This document shows, piece by piece, positions 43,063 through 51,320 of a stretch of DNA of 64,000 nucleotides (positions are counted from its first letter, which is position 1; each line of letters opens with the position of its first letter). Under the pieces are notes generated by a model that was not told where the DNA came from, searched no databases, and saw only the letters and a list, made by a program, of their open reading frames with translations. This stretch comes from Burkholderia plantarii (GTDB lineage Bacteria; Pseudomonadota; Gammaproteobacteria; Burkholderiales; Burkholderiaceae), in contig NZ_CP007213.1 of NCBI RefSeq assembly GCF_001411805.1, positions 2,852,001 to 2,916,000 of the forward strand. Direction: 5' to 3'. Position numbers and translations under genes: made by a program.

Positions 43063-43353
43063 TCAGCCGCCGAGGCCCTTCACGCCGGTCTTCAGGATCT
43101 GGCTCGTGGCGACGCCGTCGGTCGCCGTGTCGATCGCGTAGAGCGTGGCCACGCCCATCGTCGTGGACGACTGCGAGGTCACGTAGCTCTGCTGCTGCGC
43201 GTTGGTGGCGTTGTGCGCGGCGTTGGCGAGCGCCTGCGCCGTGGCTTGGTAGAGGTTGCCCATCGCCATGGCCGGCGCGTCGCCCAGCACTTTCGTGTTG
43301 GCTTGCGTGACCGAATCGGTGATTTGATCGTTCACGGAGGTGGGAAATGCCAT
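43063..43353 (-). CDS. rebB: RebB family R-body protein, copy 1 (first of the tandem)
   Basis: A 96-residue RebB protein with the standard three blocks (VNDQITDSVTQANTKVLGD; MAMGNLYQATAQALANAAH; TSQSSTTMGVATLYAIDTATDG) and a unique C-terminal extension ending KTGVKGLGG. It is the first gene of the leftward reb block, so the block promoter should lie in the 541-bp gap upstream. ACAAGGAG is a strong ribosome site. Confidence 0.9.
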   Translation of the reverse strand: MAFPTSVNDQITDSVTQANTKVLGDAPAMAMGNLYQATAQALANAAHNATNAQQQSYVTSQSSTTMGVATLYAIDTATDGVATSQILKTGVKGLGG

Positions 43354-43894
43354 TTGCAGCTCCTTGTGTAAGTCGGAATGGATTCACCGATATCGGCGAA
43401 GAATTCGACACGCGGCGAATTTTCGTTCCGGCGATGTCTTGGGGCAAAGTCTATGAATTGAGCCCCGGCAAAGCTTGAAGAAACCAATGGATATGGCGAA
43501 CCGGGAATTCGCGCGAAAACGCGTCGCCGCCACGAAAATGCGGTTTCGGCAGTGCATGGATTCGTCGGATGTGATGATTTAGCGCGAAACTAATTGATCC
43601 GCGCCCCGAATGGCGCCGCCGCGAGCCCCGACCGTCAAGGCGCGGGCCCTTTTTGATTTGGCCGACGCGGGCGGATTTCGCCATCGCACGCGCCCTCCGG
43701 CCGGCGCGAAACCGCCGCGCGGCACGGCCCTTGCCATGCAGCACGCCATTTATTGGCAAACGCGCTTATTTCGACGGCCTTTCACACGCCGCATTCGCAA
43801 GAAAATGCCCGAGGACAATCGATTCGTTCAAGACCTGAATATCGACGGTCCCTAGACTGAGCCCGGTGATATGTCATTTACCGAGCGAACGACC
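43354..43894. promoter_or_regulatory. Divergent promoter region of the reb locus
   Basis: About 540 bp between the leftward rebB tandem and the rightward lipoprotein gene. Open frames crossing it lack family features. The stretch 43360-43600 is more AT-rich than coding DNA and should carry the rebB promoter, but I find no clear -35/-10 or -24/-12 element for that direction. The rightward sigma-54 match is listed separately. Confidence 0.6.
43720..43735 (+). promoter_or_regulatory. Candidate sigma-54 promoter of the lipoprotein-DUF1906 unit
   Basis: CGGCACGGCCCTTGCC keeps the invariant GG and GC with 10 bases between and matches TGGCACG-N4-TTGCW except at the first and last positions. It faces the lipoprotein gene 160 bp downstream. 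In GC-rich DNA chance matches occur, so confidence is moderate. Confidence 0.5.
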
Positions 43895-44335
43895 ATGAAA
43901 CGGCATGCCCCCTTTTGTCTCGTCCTGTGTTGCGCGATCGCCGGCGGATGCAGTCCGATTCCCTACGACGCCCGCGCCGACCAGCAGATCGAGACGCTGA
44001 CGCGCGACCTCGATTCCCGCGTGATCGCCTGGCGCATCCGGGCCGAGGACGGCGGCGCCGCGATTCCCTACGACGCCGGCTTCTACGCCGCGATCGAGGC
44101 GCAGCTGGCCGGGCTGCGGATCAGGATCGGCGCCGCCGCCGGCCGCTCGAACCAGGACATCGGCACGACGCTCGCCAGCCTCGGCGACCAGATCGACCGC
44201 CTGCGCCGCCTGCATCGCCAGCAAAACACGCTCGACGCGCCGTTCCTCGCCGCCGAGCTGCAGCTGCTGAACGCCCAGCTTTCCACCCTCACCACCTATG
44301 AGCTGGCGCTGAAGAACGGCGCGCCGGCCCGCTGA
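43895..44335 (+). CDS. Hypothetical lipoprotein of the R-body locus
   Basis: A 146-residue protein with a lipoprotein signal peptide (KRHAPFCLVLCCAIAGGC, Cys at residue ~19). The periplasmic body is helical with DQQIETLTRDLDSRVIAWRIRAE and LGDQIDRLRRLHRQQNTLDAPFLAAELQLLNAQLSTL, so probably a coiled-coil bundle. No family is recognised. It starts the rightward unit opposite the rebB tandem and may link R-bodies to the envelope. An upstream in-frame ATG would spoil the signal peptide. Confidence 0.65.
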   Translation: MKRHAPFCLVLCCAIAGGCSPIPYDARADQQIETLTRDLDSRVIAWRIRAEDGGAAIPYDAGFYAAIEAQLAGLRIRIGAAAGRSNQDIGTTLASLGDQIDRLRRLHRQQNTLDAPFLAAELQLLNAQLSTLTTYELALKNGAPAR

Positions 44336-44358
44336 CCCCCACCAGGAAATCCGCCCTC

Positions 44359-44676
44359 ATGACCACCAACTGGAACACCGCCCTCGACGACGCCACCCGC
44401 GCGGCACGCACCAGCCTCGCGGGCGCCTGGGACGCGGTTGCCGAAAGCGCCCCGCCCCGCATCGCGGAACTGACCGCCGCCGCGCAGTACATCGCCGAGC
44501 ACGAACAGGAGATGACGCGCGACGAGGCGCAGCTGCTCGCGAGCCAGTATCAGGAGGCGCTGCGCAACGTGCTGCTCGCCGGGCAGGCGATCGACGAGGC
44601 CGCCGCGCACAACGCCGTGGTGGCCGTGATGTGCAGCCTCGCGGGCGCGGCGCCCGCGCTCGCGCGCTTCGTCTAG
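44359..44676 (+). CDS. Hypothetical small helical protein of the R-body locus
   Basis: A 105-residue, mostly helical acidic protein (NTALDDATRAARTSLAGAWDA; EHEQEMTRDEAQLLASQYQEAL) ending in a hydrophobic helix AVVAVMCSLAGAAPALARFV that could insert in a membrane. In size and charge it could be a small chaperone, pore or immunity-type partner; none can be shown. It begins 23 bp after the lipoprotein stop with AGGAAA upstream, so the two are co-transcribed. Confidence 0.6.
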   Translation: MTTNWNTALDDATRAARTSLAGAWDAVAESAPPRIAELTAAAQYIAEHEQEMTRDEAQLLASQYQEALRNVLLAGQAIDEAAAHNAVVAVMCSLAGAAPALARFV

Positions 44677-44750
44677 CGGCCGGGCCGGCGCCGCGTGCGG
44701 TTTTCAACCAATCATTTCGTTTTACTTATTAAAAATCAGGAGGATACAGG

Positions 44751-45449
44751 ATGAACTTCCATGCGGGATTCGACACCGACCAGTTCCCGGGGCTCGCGCA
44801 GCTGCAGTGGCTCAAGTCCAACACCAACCTCGCCTGGTGCGGCTACTACCTCGCGCCGGCGCCCAGCCACGACGACCGGAGCTGGATGGGCAACCGCGCC
44901 GCGCTGCTCGCGCAGGGCTGGGGCCTGCTGCCGATCTTCCTCGGCCAGCAGACCATCGGCCCGGGTTCGCACGACGTACACGGCGGACAGGGCAGCACGG
45001 ACGGCCTGGCCGCCGTGCAGCTGATGCACGACGAGGGCTTTCCCGCGCGCAGCTACGTGTTCATCGACTGGGAGGACGGCAGCGCGCTCGGCGCCGACTC
45101 GAAGGACTACCTCACCGCATGGGTCACGGCCGTCAACGCCGCCGGCTATCAGCCGGGCATCTACTGCTCGCACGACCTGGCCGGCGCGATGGCGGCGATT
45201 CTCGCCGGCGTGCAGCCGCCCTGCGACGGCCGCATCTGGGCCTGGAAGGTGGGGCAAGCCAATACGCATGACTACGCCTGCGCCCCCGACGGGTTTCCGT
45301 GCGCGGACCCGACGCTGTGCGGCTACGACGCCGCGGTCGCCTGGCAGTGCGAGCAGAACTGCGTGCTGTCGCTGCCGGGGGCGCCGAGCGAAACGATGTC
45401 GGCGGACCTGAGCACGTCGAGCCTGGCGGACCCGTCGGCGGCGGCGTAG
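44751..45449 (+). CDS. DUF1906 glycoside-hydrolase-like protein (Rv2525c-type)
   Basis: A 232-residue protein with the DUF1906 TIM-barrel plan: FHAGFDTDQFPGLAQLQWL at the start, WCGYYLAPAP, GLLPIFLGQQTIG, YVFIDWEDG with the acidic residues expected at the active site, GYQPGIYCS and IWAWKVGQA. Relatives are lysozyme-like GH25 neighbours thought to act on cell-wall glycans. No signal peptide is visible. It has a very strong AGGAGG site. Its place next to rebB genes suggests a role in lysis or wall opening for R-body release; this is inference. Confidence 0.8.
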   Translation: MNFHAGFDTDQFPGLAQLQWLKSNTNLAWCGYYLAPAPSHDDRSWMGNRAALLAQGWGLLPIFLGQQTIGPGSHDVHGGQGSTDGLAAVQLMHDEGFPARSYVFIDWEDGSALGADSKDYLTAWVTAVNAAGYQPGIYCSHDLAGAMAAILAGVQPPCDGRIWAWKVGQANTHDYACAPDGFPCADPTLCGYDAAVAWQCEQNCVLSLPGAPSETMSADLSTSSLADPSAAA

Positions 45450-45549
45450 CGCTCCCGGCCGGGCGGCGTCGCGGCCGGGCCGGCCGGCCATCGATCGGGA
45501 TGACAAGGTCACTCCCGCATCGCTTCATCGTTCGACATGGAAAACCTTC

Positions 45550-46045
45550 ATGCCAGCCCGCAGGAATTTCTTGCCCGAGCGCGCCGCCAGCAAGAACGAC
45601 GCCATCGACCCGCACATTCCGGGCAACGTCATCGTCTACCGGTTCGGCGACATCAACAAGGCAGTCGACTGGCCATCCCGCAAACGCCAGGCAAGCGGAG
45701 GCAATTCTGCGCGCCCTTCCGATAGATAACGATCCGGGCAACTTCGCGCTCCTGCTGGCGTCCTTCGGCTCCCAATCCGGGGACAGCGCCGGCAATCCGT
45801 TCATCCCGGTGGCCACCAGCCCCGACGATCCGCTCATGAACGGAGAAGGGTGGGTCCAGGCGATTCTCGAGGCCGTCTCCAATCTCGTGACATTTTCCGT
45901 TCCGTTCACCTCGTTGTTTCGCTCTTCGCCGGCCAAGCCGCTTTCCAGGCGTGAGACGGAGTGGCTTTGCCACGACGCCGATCAGATGCCGAGCCACTAC
46001 CAGGCCGAGGTGCAGGCCAACCCGCACAAGGCGCGGGCCGGGTAG
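45550..46045 (+). pseudogene. Frameshifted hypothetical gene
   Basis: Two frames carry one apparent protein. The first gives MPARRNFLPERAASKNDAI and NVIVYRFGDINKAVDWP. After a +1 shift near 45680 the second continues ARQAEAILRALPIDNDPGN, then a hydrophobic segment (AILEAVSNLVTFSVPFTSLF) and a charged tail ending ANPHKARAG. Both parts show coherent composition, so a single-base change or a sequencing error broke the gene. No family is recognised and the ribosome site is weak. Confidence 0.5.
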
Positions 46046-46116
46046 CGCGCGTTCGGCTACCATGACTCGCCGCCCCGGCCCCATGCCATGCATCGTGACG
46101 AGACAGGAACCGCCCC

Positions 46117-47277
46117 ATGCCCCCGCGAACCTTCAGGATCGACATCCCGCAAGCGCAGCTCGACGATCTGCACCGGCGCCTGCGCGCCGCGCGCCTGCCC
46201 GCCGCGCTCGATGCCGAACGCTGGGACGACGGCGCGAGCCTCGCGTTCATGCGGCGGCTGGCCGACCACTGGCTGCACCGCTTCGACTGGCGCGCGCAGG
46301 AGGCGCGGCTGAACCGCCTGCCCCACTTTCTGGCGAACATCGACGGCCTCGACATCCATTTCATCCACCAGCGCGGCACCGGCCCGGCGCCGCTGCCGCT
46401 GGTGCTCACGCACGGCTGGCCCGGTTCGTTCGTCGAGATGGAGCACGTGATCCCGATGCTCGCGGACCCCGCCGCGCACGGCGGCGACGCGGCCGACGCG
46501 TTCCATGTGGTGGTGCCGTCGCTGCCCGGCTTCGGCTTTTCCGCGCCGCCGGTCGGCCCCGGCATGGGCGCGTGGCGCGTCGCCGGCCTGTGGCGCGCGC
46601 TGATGCAGGCGCTCGGCTATGAACGCTTCGCCGCGCAGGGCGGCGACATCGGCGCGGCGGTTTCGATGTGGCTCGCGCGCCGCTTTCCCGAGCAGCTGAT
46701 CGGCCTGCACCTGAACTACGTTCCCGGCAGCTACCGGCCGCCGCTCGGCGCCGGCATGCCGCCCGTGACGGGCGCCGAACAGGCCTACCTCGATACCGCC
46801 GCCGCGTGGTCGGCCAGCGAAGGCGCCTACGCGGCCGAGCAAGGCACCAAGCCGCAGACGCTGGCCTATGCGATGACGGATTCGCCGCTCGGCCTCGCCG
46901 CCTGGATCGTCGAGAAATTCCGCGCCTGGAGCGATTGCGACGGCGACCTCGAACGCGTCTTCACGCTCGACGAATTGCTGACCGACATCTCGATCTACTG
47001 GTTCGGCGGCATGCTCGACGCCTCGTTTCGGATCTACAAGGAGAACCGCGCGCGCCCGCTCGCATTCGACACGGCGGAGCGCGTGATCCCGCCGCTCGGC
47101 ATGGCCGCGTTTCCGCGCGAACTGCCGACGCCGCCGCGCGCGTGGCTCGAACGCGTGTTCGACGTGCGGCGCTGGACCGCGATGCCGCGCGGCGGACACT
47201 TCGCGGCGCTGGAGCAACCCGGGTTGCTGGTGGAGGAGATCCGCGCGATGTTCCGGCCGCTGCGCGACGCGAACTAA
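46117..47277 (+). CDS. Epoxide hydrolase, EHN-domain alpha/beta hydrolase
   Basis: A 386-residue microsomal-type epoxide hydrolase. The EHN lid domain (FRIDIPQAQLDDLHRRLRAARLP) precedes an alpha/beta hydrolase fold with oxyanion motif THGWPGSF (HGWP), nucleophile Asp in AAQGGDIGAAVS, the Tyr-bearing lid part and catalytic His in PRGGHFAALEQP near the C-terminus. It should open epoxides to diols in the cytoplasm, in detoxification or catabolism. The ATG gives the usual start. The neighbours do not indicate a pathway. Confidence 0.92.
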   Translation: MPPRTFRIDIPQAQLDDLHRRLRAARLPAALDAERWDDGASLAFMRRLADHWLHRFDWRAQEARLNRLPHFLANIDGLDIHFIHQRGTGPAPLPLVLTHGWPGSFVEMEHVIPMLADPAAHGGDAADAFHVVVPSLPGFGFSAPPVGPGMGAWRVAGLWRALMQALGYERFAAQGGDIGAAVSMWLARRFPEQLIGLHLNYVPGSYRPPLGAGMPPVTGAEQAYLDTAAAWSASEGAYAAEQGTKPQTLAYAMTDSPLGLAAWIVEKFRAWSDCDGDLERVFTLDELLTDISIYWFGGMLDASFRIYKENRARPLAFDTAERVIPPLGMAAFPRELPTPPRAWLERVFDVRRWTAMPRGGHFAALEQPGLLVEEIRAMFRPLRDAN

Positions 47278-47820
47278 CGGCGGGCCGCGTCGGAATCCGT
47301 GCCATGCCGGCGACGCCGTGGCCCGGCGCCGCCGCAGTTTCCCGCAGTTTCCCGCCGGGCCATGCCGCCACCGGGCCGCGACGGGCCGGGCTGGCGCGAC
47401 GGCGATCGGTCCCGGTCGCACCGCGCCGGCACATGCCTCGTTTCCGGCCCGCCGTCGTTCGCGAACGAACAGGCGGGCCGCGCCGGCCCGATCTGCCGCC
47501 GACCTCCCCGCCGGCTCGCCGCCCCGTCGGACCGCTCCACATCCTCGACCCGCCCGGTCGTGTCGATCCTCCCGGCCGCGCGCCGCGATGCGGGGCGGGC
47601 CACGCGGACGATCGCGCCGGCGTTGAACGAAATCGATCAGCCGGTGTTCGAGTTTGGGGAATTCTCGAAACGGCACCCCGTTGATTAGGATGGTGTCGGG
47701 TCACGGCGCAGCGGCGATCACGATCGCCAGGCCACTGCGCCGGACGTTTCGAGTCCGTCCATCGCGGTTCGTCGGGCACTCGGATGCCGCGGCTGCGAAA
47801 TCGAGTTGAAGGAACACACC
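47278..47820. other. 543-bp gap upstream of the MBL-fold gene
   Basis: No supported gene. A perfect 6-bp inverted repeat GGCGAT-CACG-ATCGCC lies at 47713-47728, about 95 bp before the MBL start, and could be an operator. Otherwise nothing is recognisable. Confidence 0.45.
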
Positions 47821-48600
47821 ATGACAATCACAAACGTCACGTTGATCGGCGGGCCGACCGTCGTGATCGAAATCGGCGGGTTTCGCCTGCTGACCGATCC
47901 GACATTCGATCCCCCGGGGATCTACCACCCCTACAAGGACAAGCCGATCGAATTTCACAAGACCACCGGCCCCGCCCTGTCGCCGGAGCAAATCGGTCAA
48001 GTCGATGCGGTTCTGCTCAGCCACGATCACCACTTCGACAATCTGGACAACGCCGGGCGCGCCATGCTCCCGTCCGTCAAGCTGGCGTATACGACCCGCT
48101 CCGGCGAGCAGCGCCTGCAAGGCAACGCCGTCGGTCTCGCCCCCTACGAAACGAAGTCGCTGCACGGTGCCGACGGCCGGCACCTTTACATCACCGGCAC
48201 CCCGGCCCGTCACGGGCCGGTCGGCATCGAGCCGCTTTCGGGCGATGTCATCGGGTTCCTGATTGGCGAGAACGAACCCGGCGACGCCGTCTACGTCACC
48301 GGCGACACGGTCTGGTACGAAGGCACCGCCGATATCGCCCGGCGCTACTCCCCGAAGCTGGTGATCCTGTTTACCGGTGCCGCCGAACCTCGCGGCCGGT
48401 TTCAGATGACCATGGACAGCAACGATGCACTCGCGGCCGCGCATGCGTTTCCGAACGCGTCGATTCTCGCGGTCCACAACGAAGGCTGGCGGCACAACAC
48501 GGAAACCGCCGACGAACTCGCGGCGGTGTTCCAGACGCTCGGCGTCGGCGCCCGCCTCACGGCGCTGGAGCGCGGCAAGCCCAGCCGCTTCGAGTGGTGA
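47821..48600 (+). CDS. MBL-fold metallo-hydrolase (UlaG-like)
   Basis: A 259-residue metallo-beta-lactamase-fold protein. The metal-binding motif is LLSHDHHFDNLDNAGR, with further ligands in GTPARHGP and GDTVWYEG, and a final His in VHNEGWRHNTE. It resembles the UlaG/L-ascorbate-6-phosphate-lactonase-like branch and related uncharacterised hydrolases; the substrate is unknown. GAAGGAA lies before the ATG. The SDR gene follows after 49 bp, probably in one unit. Confidence 0.87.
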   Translation: MTITNVTLIGGPTVVIEIGGFRLLTDPTFDPPGIYHPYKDKPIEFHKTTGPALSPEQIGQVDAVLLSHDHHFDNLDNAGRAMLPSVKLAYTTRSGEQRLQGNAVGLAPYETKSLHGADGRHLYITGTPARHGPVGIEPLSGDVIGFLIGENEPGDAVYVTGDTVWYEGTADIARRYSPKLVILFTGAAEPRGRFQMTMDSNDALAAAHAFPNASILAVHNEGWRHNTETADELAAVFQTLGVGARLTALERGKPSRFEW

Positions 48601-48649
48601 GCGCAGGCCGCGCACCGACAAACCTTTCCTGATCCCGACAGAGGGCAAT

Positions 48650-49390
48650 GTGAACGAAGGCATCGAAAACAAAGTTATCCTGATCATCGGCGGCGCGGGC
48701 GGTATCGGCGCGGCATCGGCACGGCTGCTCGCCTCCCGGGGCGCACGCATGGCGATCGCCGATCTGCATGAGGGGCGGCTCGCCGCGGTCGTCGAATCGA
48801 TCGGCGAGGCGGGCGGAGACGTCAAGGGCTATCGCGTCGACGCCACCGACAAGGATCAGGTCAGGTCGATGGTCGACGCGGTGGTCGCCGACTTCGGCAG
48901 GCTGGACGTGCTGGTGGGCTGCGCCGGCGTCATGTACATCAGGCCGATGGCGGAGTTGAACACCGACGAGTGGGAAACCACGATCGATCTCAACATCAAG
49001 TCAGTCCTTTGGGGAATCGCCGCGGCGCTGCCGATCTTTCAAGCGCAGCAGTCCGGCCATTTCATCAACATGGGATCGGTGGCGGGCGTCAAGGTGTTCT
49101 CGCCGGGCGGCGCGGTCCATTCCGGCTCGAAATTCGCGGTCCGCGCCATCTCGGAGGGATTGAGATCGGAAGTCGGGGACGCGATTCGCGTGACCACCAT
49201 CTCGCCGGGCGCGGTGGATAGCGGCATGCAGAACAAGACGACCGGCACCGACTCGCGGCGCATCCTCGAGTTGTACAGGAAGGCGATCCCCGTCAGCGCG
49301 GTGGCGAACGCGATGGCTTACGTGATCGAACAACCCGCCAATGTCGACGTCAACGAGATCGTGATTCGCCCCACTTCCCAGGTGCAGTAG
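48650..49390 (+). CDS. SDR-family oxidoreductase with atypical active site
   Basis: A 246-residue short-chain dehydrogenase with cofactor motif GGAGGIGAA, CAG in place of NNAG (LVGCAGVMY), Ser in NMGSVAGVK and the Lys in HSGSKFAVRAISEGLR. The catalytic Tyr three residues before the Lys is apparently replaced by His (VHSGSK). This may alter or abolish normal SDR catalysis unless another residue serves. A GTG start after GAGGG is used. It is downstream of the MBL-fold gene on the same strand. Confidence 0.83.
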   Translation: MNEGIENKVILIIGGAGGIGAASARLLASRGARMAIADLHEGRLAAVVESIGEAGGDVKGYRVDATDKDQVRSMVDAVVADFGRLDVLVGCAGVMYIRPMAELNTDEWETTIDLNIKSVLWGIAAALPIFQAQQSGHFINMGSVAGVKVFSPGGAVHSGSKFAVRAISEGLRSEVGDAIRVTTISPGAVDSGMQNKTTGTDSRRILELYRKAIPVSAVANAMAYVIEQPANVDVNEIVIRPTSQVQ

Positions 49391-49608
49391 CCGGCCGGCG
49401 CCGGCGCGGCGGCCCGGCGGACGGGTACGGTTTCCGCTGGAGCGGCCCGTGGGTTCGGTCGGCCATCGCGCGCTTGGCCATTCGAACCGTTCCTCGCCGT
49501 CCATCACGACTCGCCTCGCGGCGCCCCGGCTCGATTCGCGGGCCGCCTCGCACCGCTGATGTCGGACCGGCGAACCAGGCACACGGCGGCCGGCAACGGC
49601 CGCGACAC

Positions 49609-50430
49609 TCAGGCCGTGGCGGCGGCGGAGCGGCGCTCGAAGGCAAGCCGCGATCGATGCCCGGCCGGCAACGTCCCGGCCGGGCGCAGCCGTGCCGCCG
49701 CACAAAGATCGGCCTGCGCGGCCGCGTTCTCGAATGCGCCCACCGCCTGAAACGCGGCGGCCGCAACCGCATGCACGCGCCATTGCGCGAGCGGGACGTG
49801 CATGCCCGCCTCGAGCGCCCGCGCCGCGAAGGCGACCGCATCGTCGGGCGCCCCCGCCATCAGTGCCACTCGCGCGCGCGCCTCCCATGCCAGCGCGTGC
49901 CACGCGCGCGCGTCGGCTGCCGCCGCCAGACCGACCAGATGCTCCGCGTGCCGCAACGCGGCGGCGGCGTCGCGATTCGCCAGATGCGCATGCACGCATC
50001 CCCATTCCATCGCGAGCCGCCAGTACCAGTCCAGATGAACAGGCAGGCGGTTCATCTGCCCGCGCGCCTCGTCCAGGTGACCCAGCGCCGTCGCGCCGTC
50101 GCCGAGCCCGATGTCAGCCAGACCGCAGAAGATCGGCGAAATCCGTCGTTCGACCGGCAACACGTGATCGCCGGACGGCGCCGGCTGCATCGCCGCATGC
50201 GCGGCCTGCCCGCACGCCAGTATCACGGCGGTAAGCCTGCCCGTCGCCAGCGCCTCTCCCTGCGCGGCAAACGCCCCGGCTTCCTCGTGGCGCATGTGAA
50301 CCCATTCGATCGGGCTGTCGCTCATCGCATGGACCAGCCGGTTGAGCGTGTCGCCGACGATACCGTGGCAGCGCCTCACCCCGGCCGCCTGGAGGACGTC
50401 GACAATCGCTTCGGCAACTTTCGTACTCGT
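49609..50430 (-). pseudogene. Chimeric pseudogene: pyruvate-oxidase (PoxB-like) start joined to TPR-regulator end
   Basis: The first ~70 codons match the N-terminus of thiamine-diphosphate-dependent pyruvate oxidases (TKVAEAIVDVLQAAGVRR; IEWVHMRHEEAGAFAAQGEA). At about 50215 the sequence switches to the C-terminal TPR-like part of large ATP-binding regulators (LADIGLGDGATALGHLDEAR; HAEHLVGLAAAADARAWHALAWEARARV). The expected ATG of the oxidase is ACG here, behind a good GGGGAG site. I infer a deletion that fused two remnants. Confidence 0.7.
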
Positions 50431-50660
50431 CCCACTCCCCGTTGGTTCGCTTCGATCTCCGAAGCCTGAATGAACGGGTGGAAACCGCCTATCCCCCGCT
50501 TGGGAGTACGTGGCGAGCGCACGTGCCGCCACGGCACGGCCACGCCCCGCTCGGGTTTTGACGCCCGCGTTCCGGCACGATTGACAGCGCCGGGACAACT
50601 GCCGCATCGTATCGCCACCAATCGATCGACCCGAACAAATATCGCCCCGGAGACAGCGGC

Positions 50661-51212
50661 ATGAACCATCGCGTGTTGACCTATTGCCTGTTGGTCGACG
50701 TCGGCATTTTCGGCGTCGTGATCTGGCTCACGCTGCTGTGGGGCGTGCTGCCTGGCATGCGCGCGGCCCGGCAGTGGAGCGACGTCACCACGATCGCGGT
50801 GTTCGCCGCGGCCCACGGCGTGCTCGGCCTGGGTTTCAGCCTCGTCATCTACAAGAGCTTCATGCCGCTGCACCGCGCGCTCACGCGGCAGCGCGCGCGC
50901 CCGGTCGGCACCGGCAAGCTGCGGGCGCGCGGCGGGCGCCGCCTGCTCGCGTTCGCGCTGCTGGCCGTGCCGGCCGCCGCGGCCGCCTGTTTCGGCTACG
51001 ATATCGTGCGCAACCTGGCCACCGGATCGATTTCGTTCTGCGGGGAGCACGGGCCCTGCGACGCGATCGTGCGCGCCAAGGCACCCGCGGCGTTCAACGG
51101 CGCGATCGCGCTCGAAGGCTTTTTCGCGGTGTTCATGCTGTCGATCGTCGTGATCTGCGCGGCCATGATCCTCGATGGTCGAAAGCGGGCTATCGCAATG
51201 GCACGCGCGTGA
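50661..51212 (+). CDS. Hypothetical membrane protein
   Basis: A 183-residue protein with four predicted membrane helices: VLTYCLLVDVGIFGVVIWLTL, TTIAVFAAAHGVLGLGFSLVIY, LLAFALLAVPAAAAACFGY and ALEGFFAVFMLSIVVICAAMIL. A basic loop between helices 2 and 3 is cytoplasmic, and a Cys pair (FCGEHGPCDA) lies in the second external loop. No family is recognised. It is followed after about 100 bp by a secreted hypothetical protein on the same strand. Confidence 0.6.
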   Translation: MNHRVLTYCLLVDVGIFGVVIWLTLLWGVLPGMRAARQWSDVTTIAVFAAAHGVLGLGFSLVIYKSFMPLHRALTRQRARPVGTGKLRARGGRRLLAFALLAVPAAAAACFGYDIVRNLATGSISFCGEHGPCDAIVRAKAPAAFNGAIALEGFFAVFMLSIVVICAAMILDGRKRAIAMARA

Positions 51213-51320
51213 TGCGCCGCGGGGCTGCACCGATGAATCAGGCCCGGTGCACCGAGCCCGACGAGTTCGACCCGATGAACCGGGACCGGTGACGCGCGCG
51301 CCGGTCCGAACCGGAACGAC

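Noticed and set aside
43451..43759. A 102-codon leftward frame in the reb divergent region
   Set aside because: Arg/Gly-rich, no ribosome site or family features; it lies where promoters of both units are expected.
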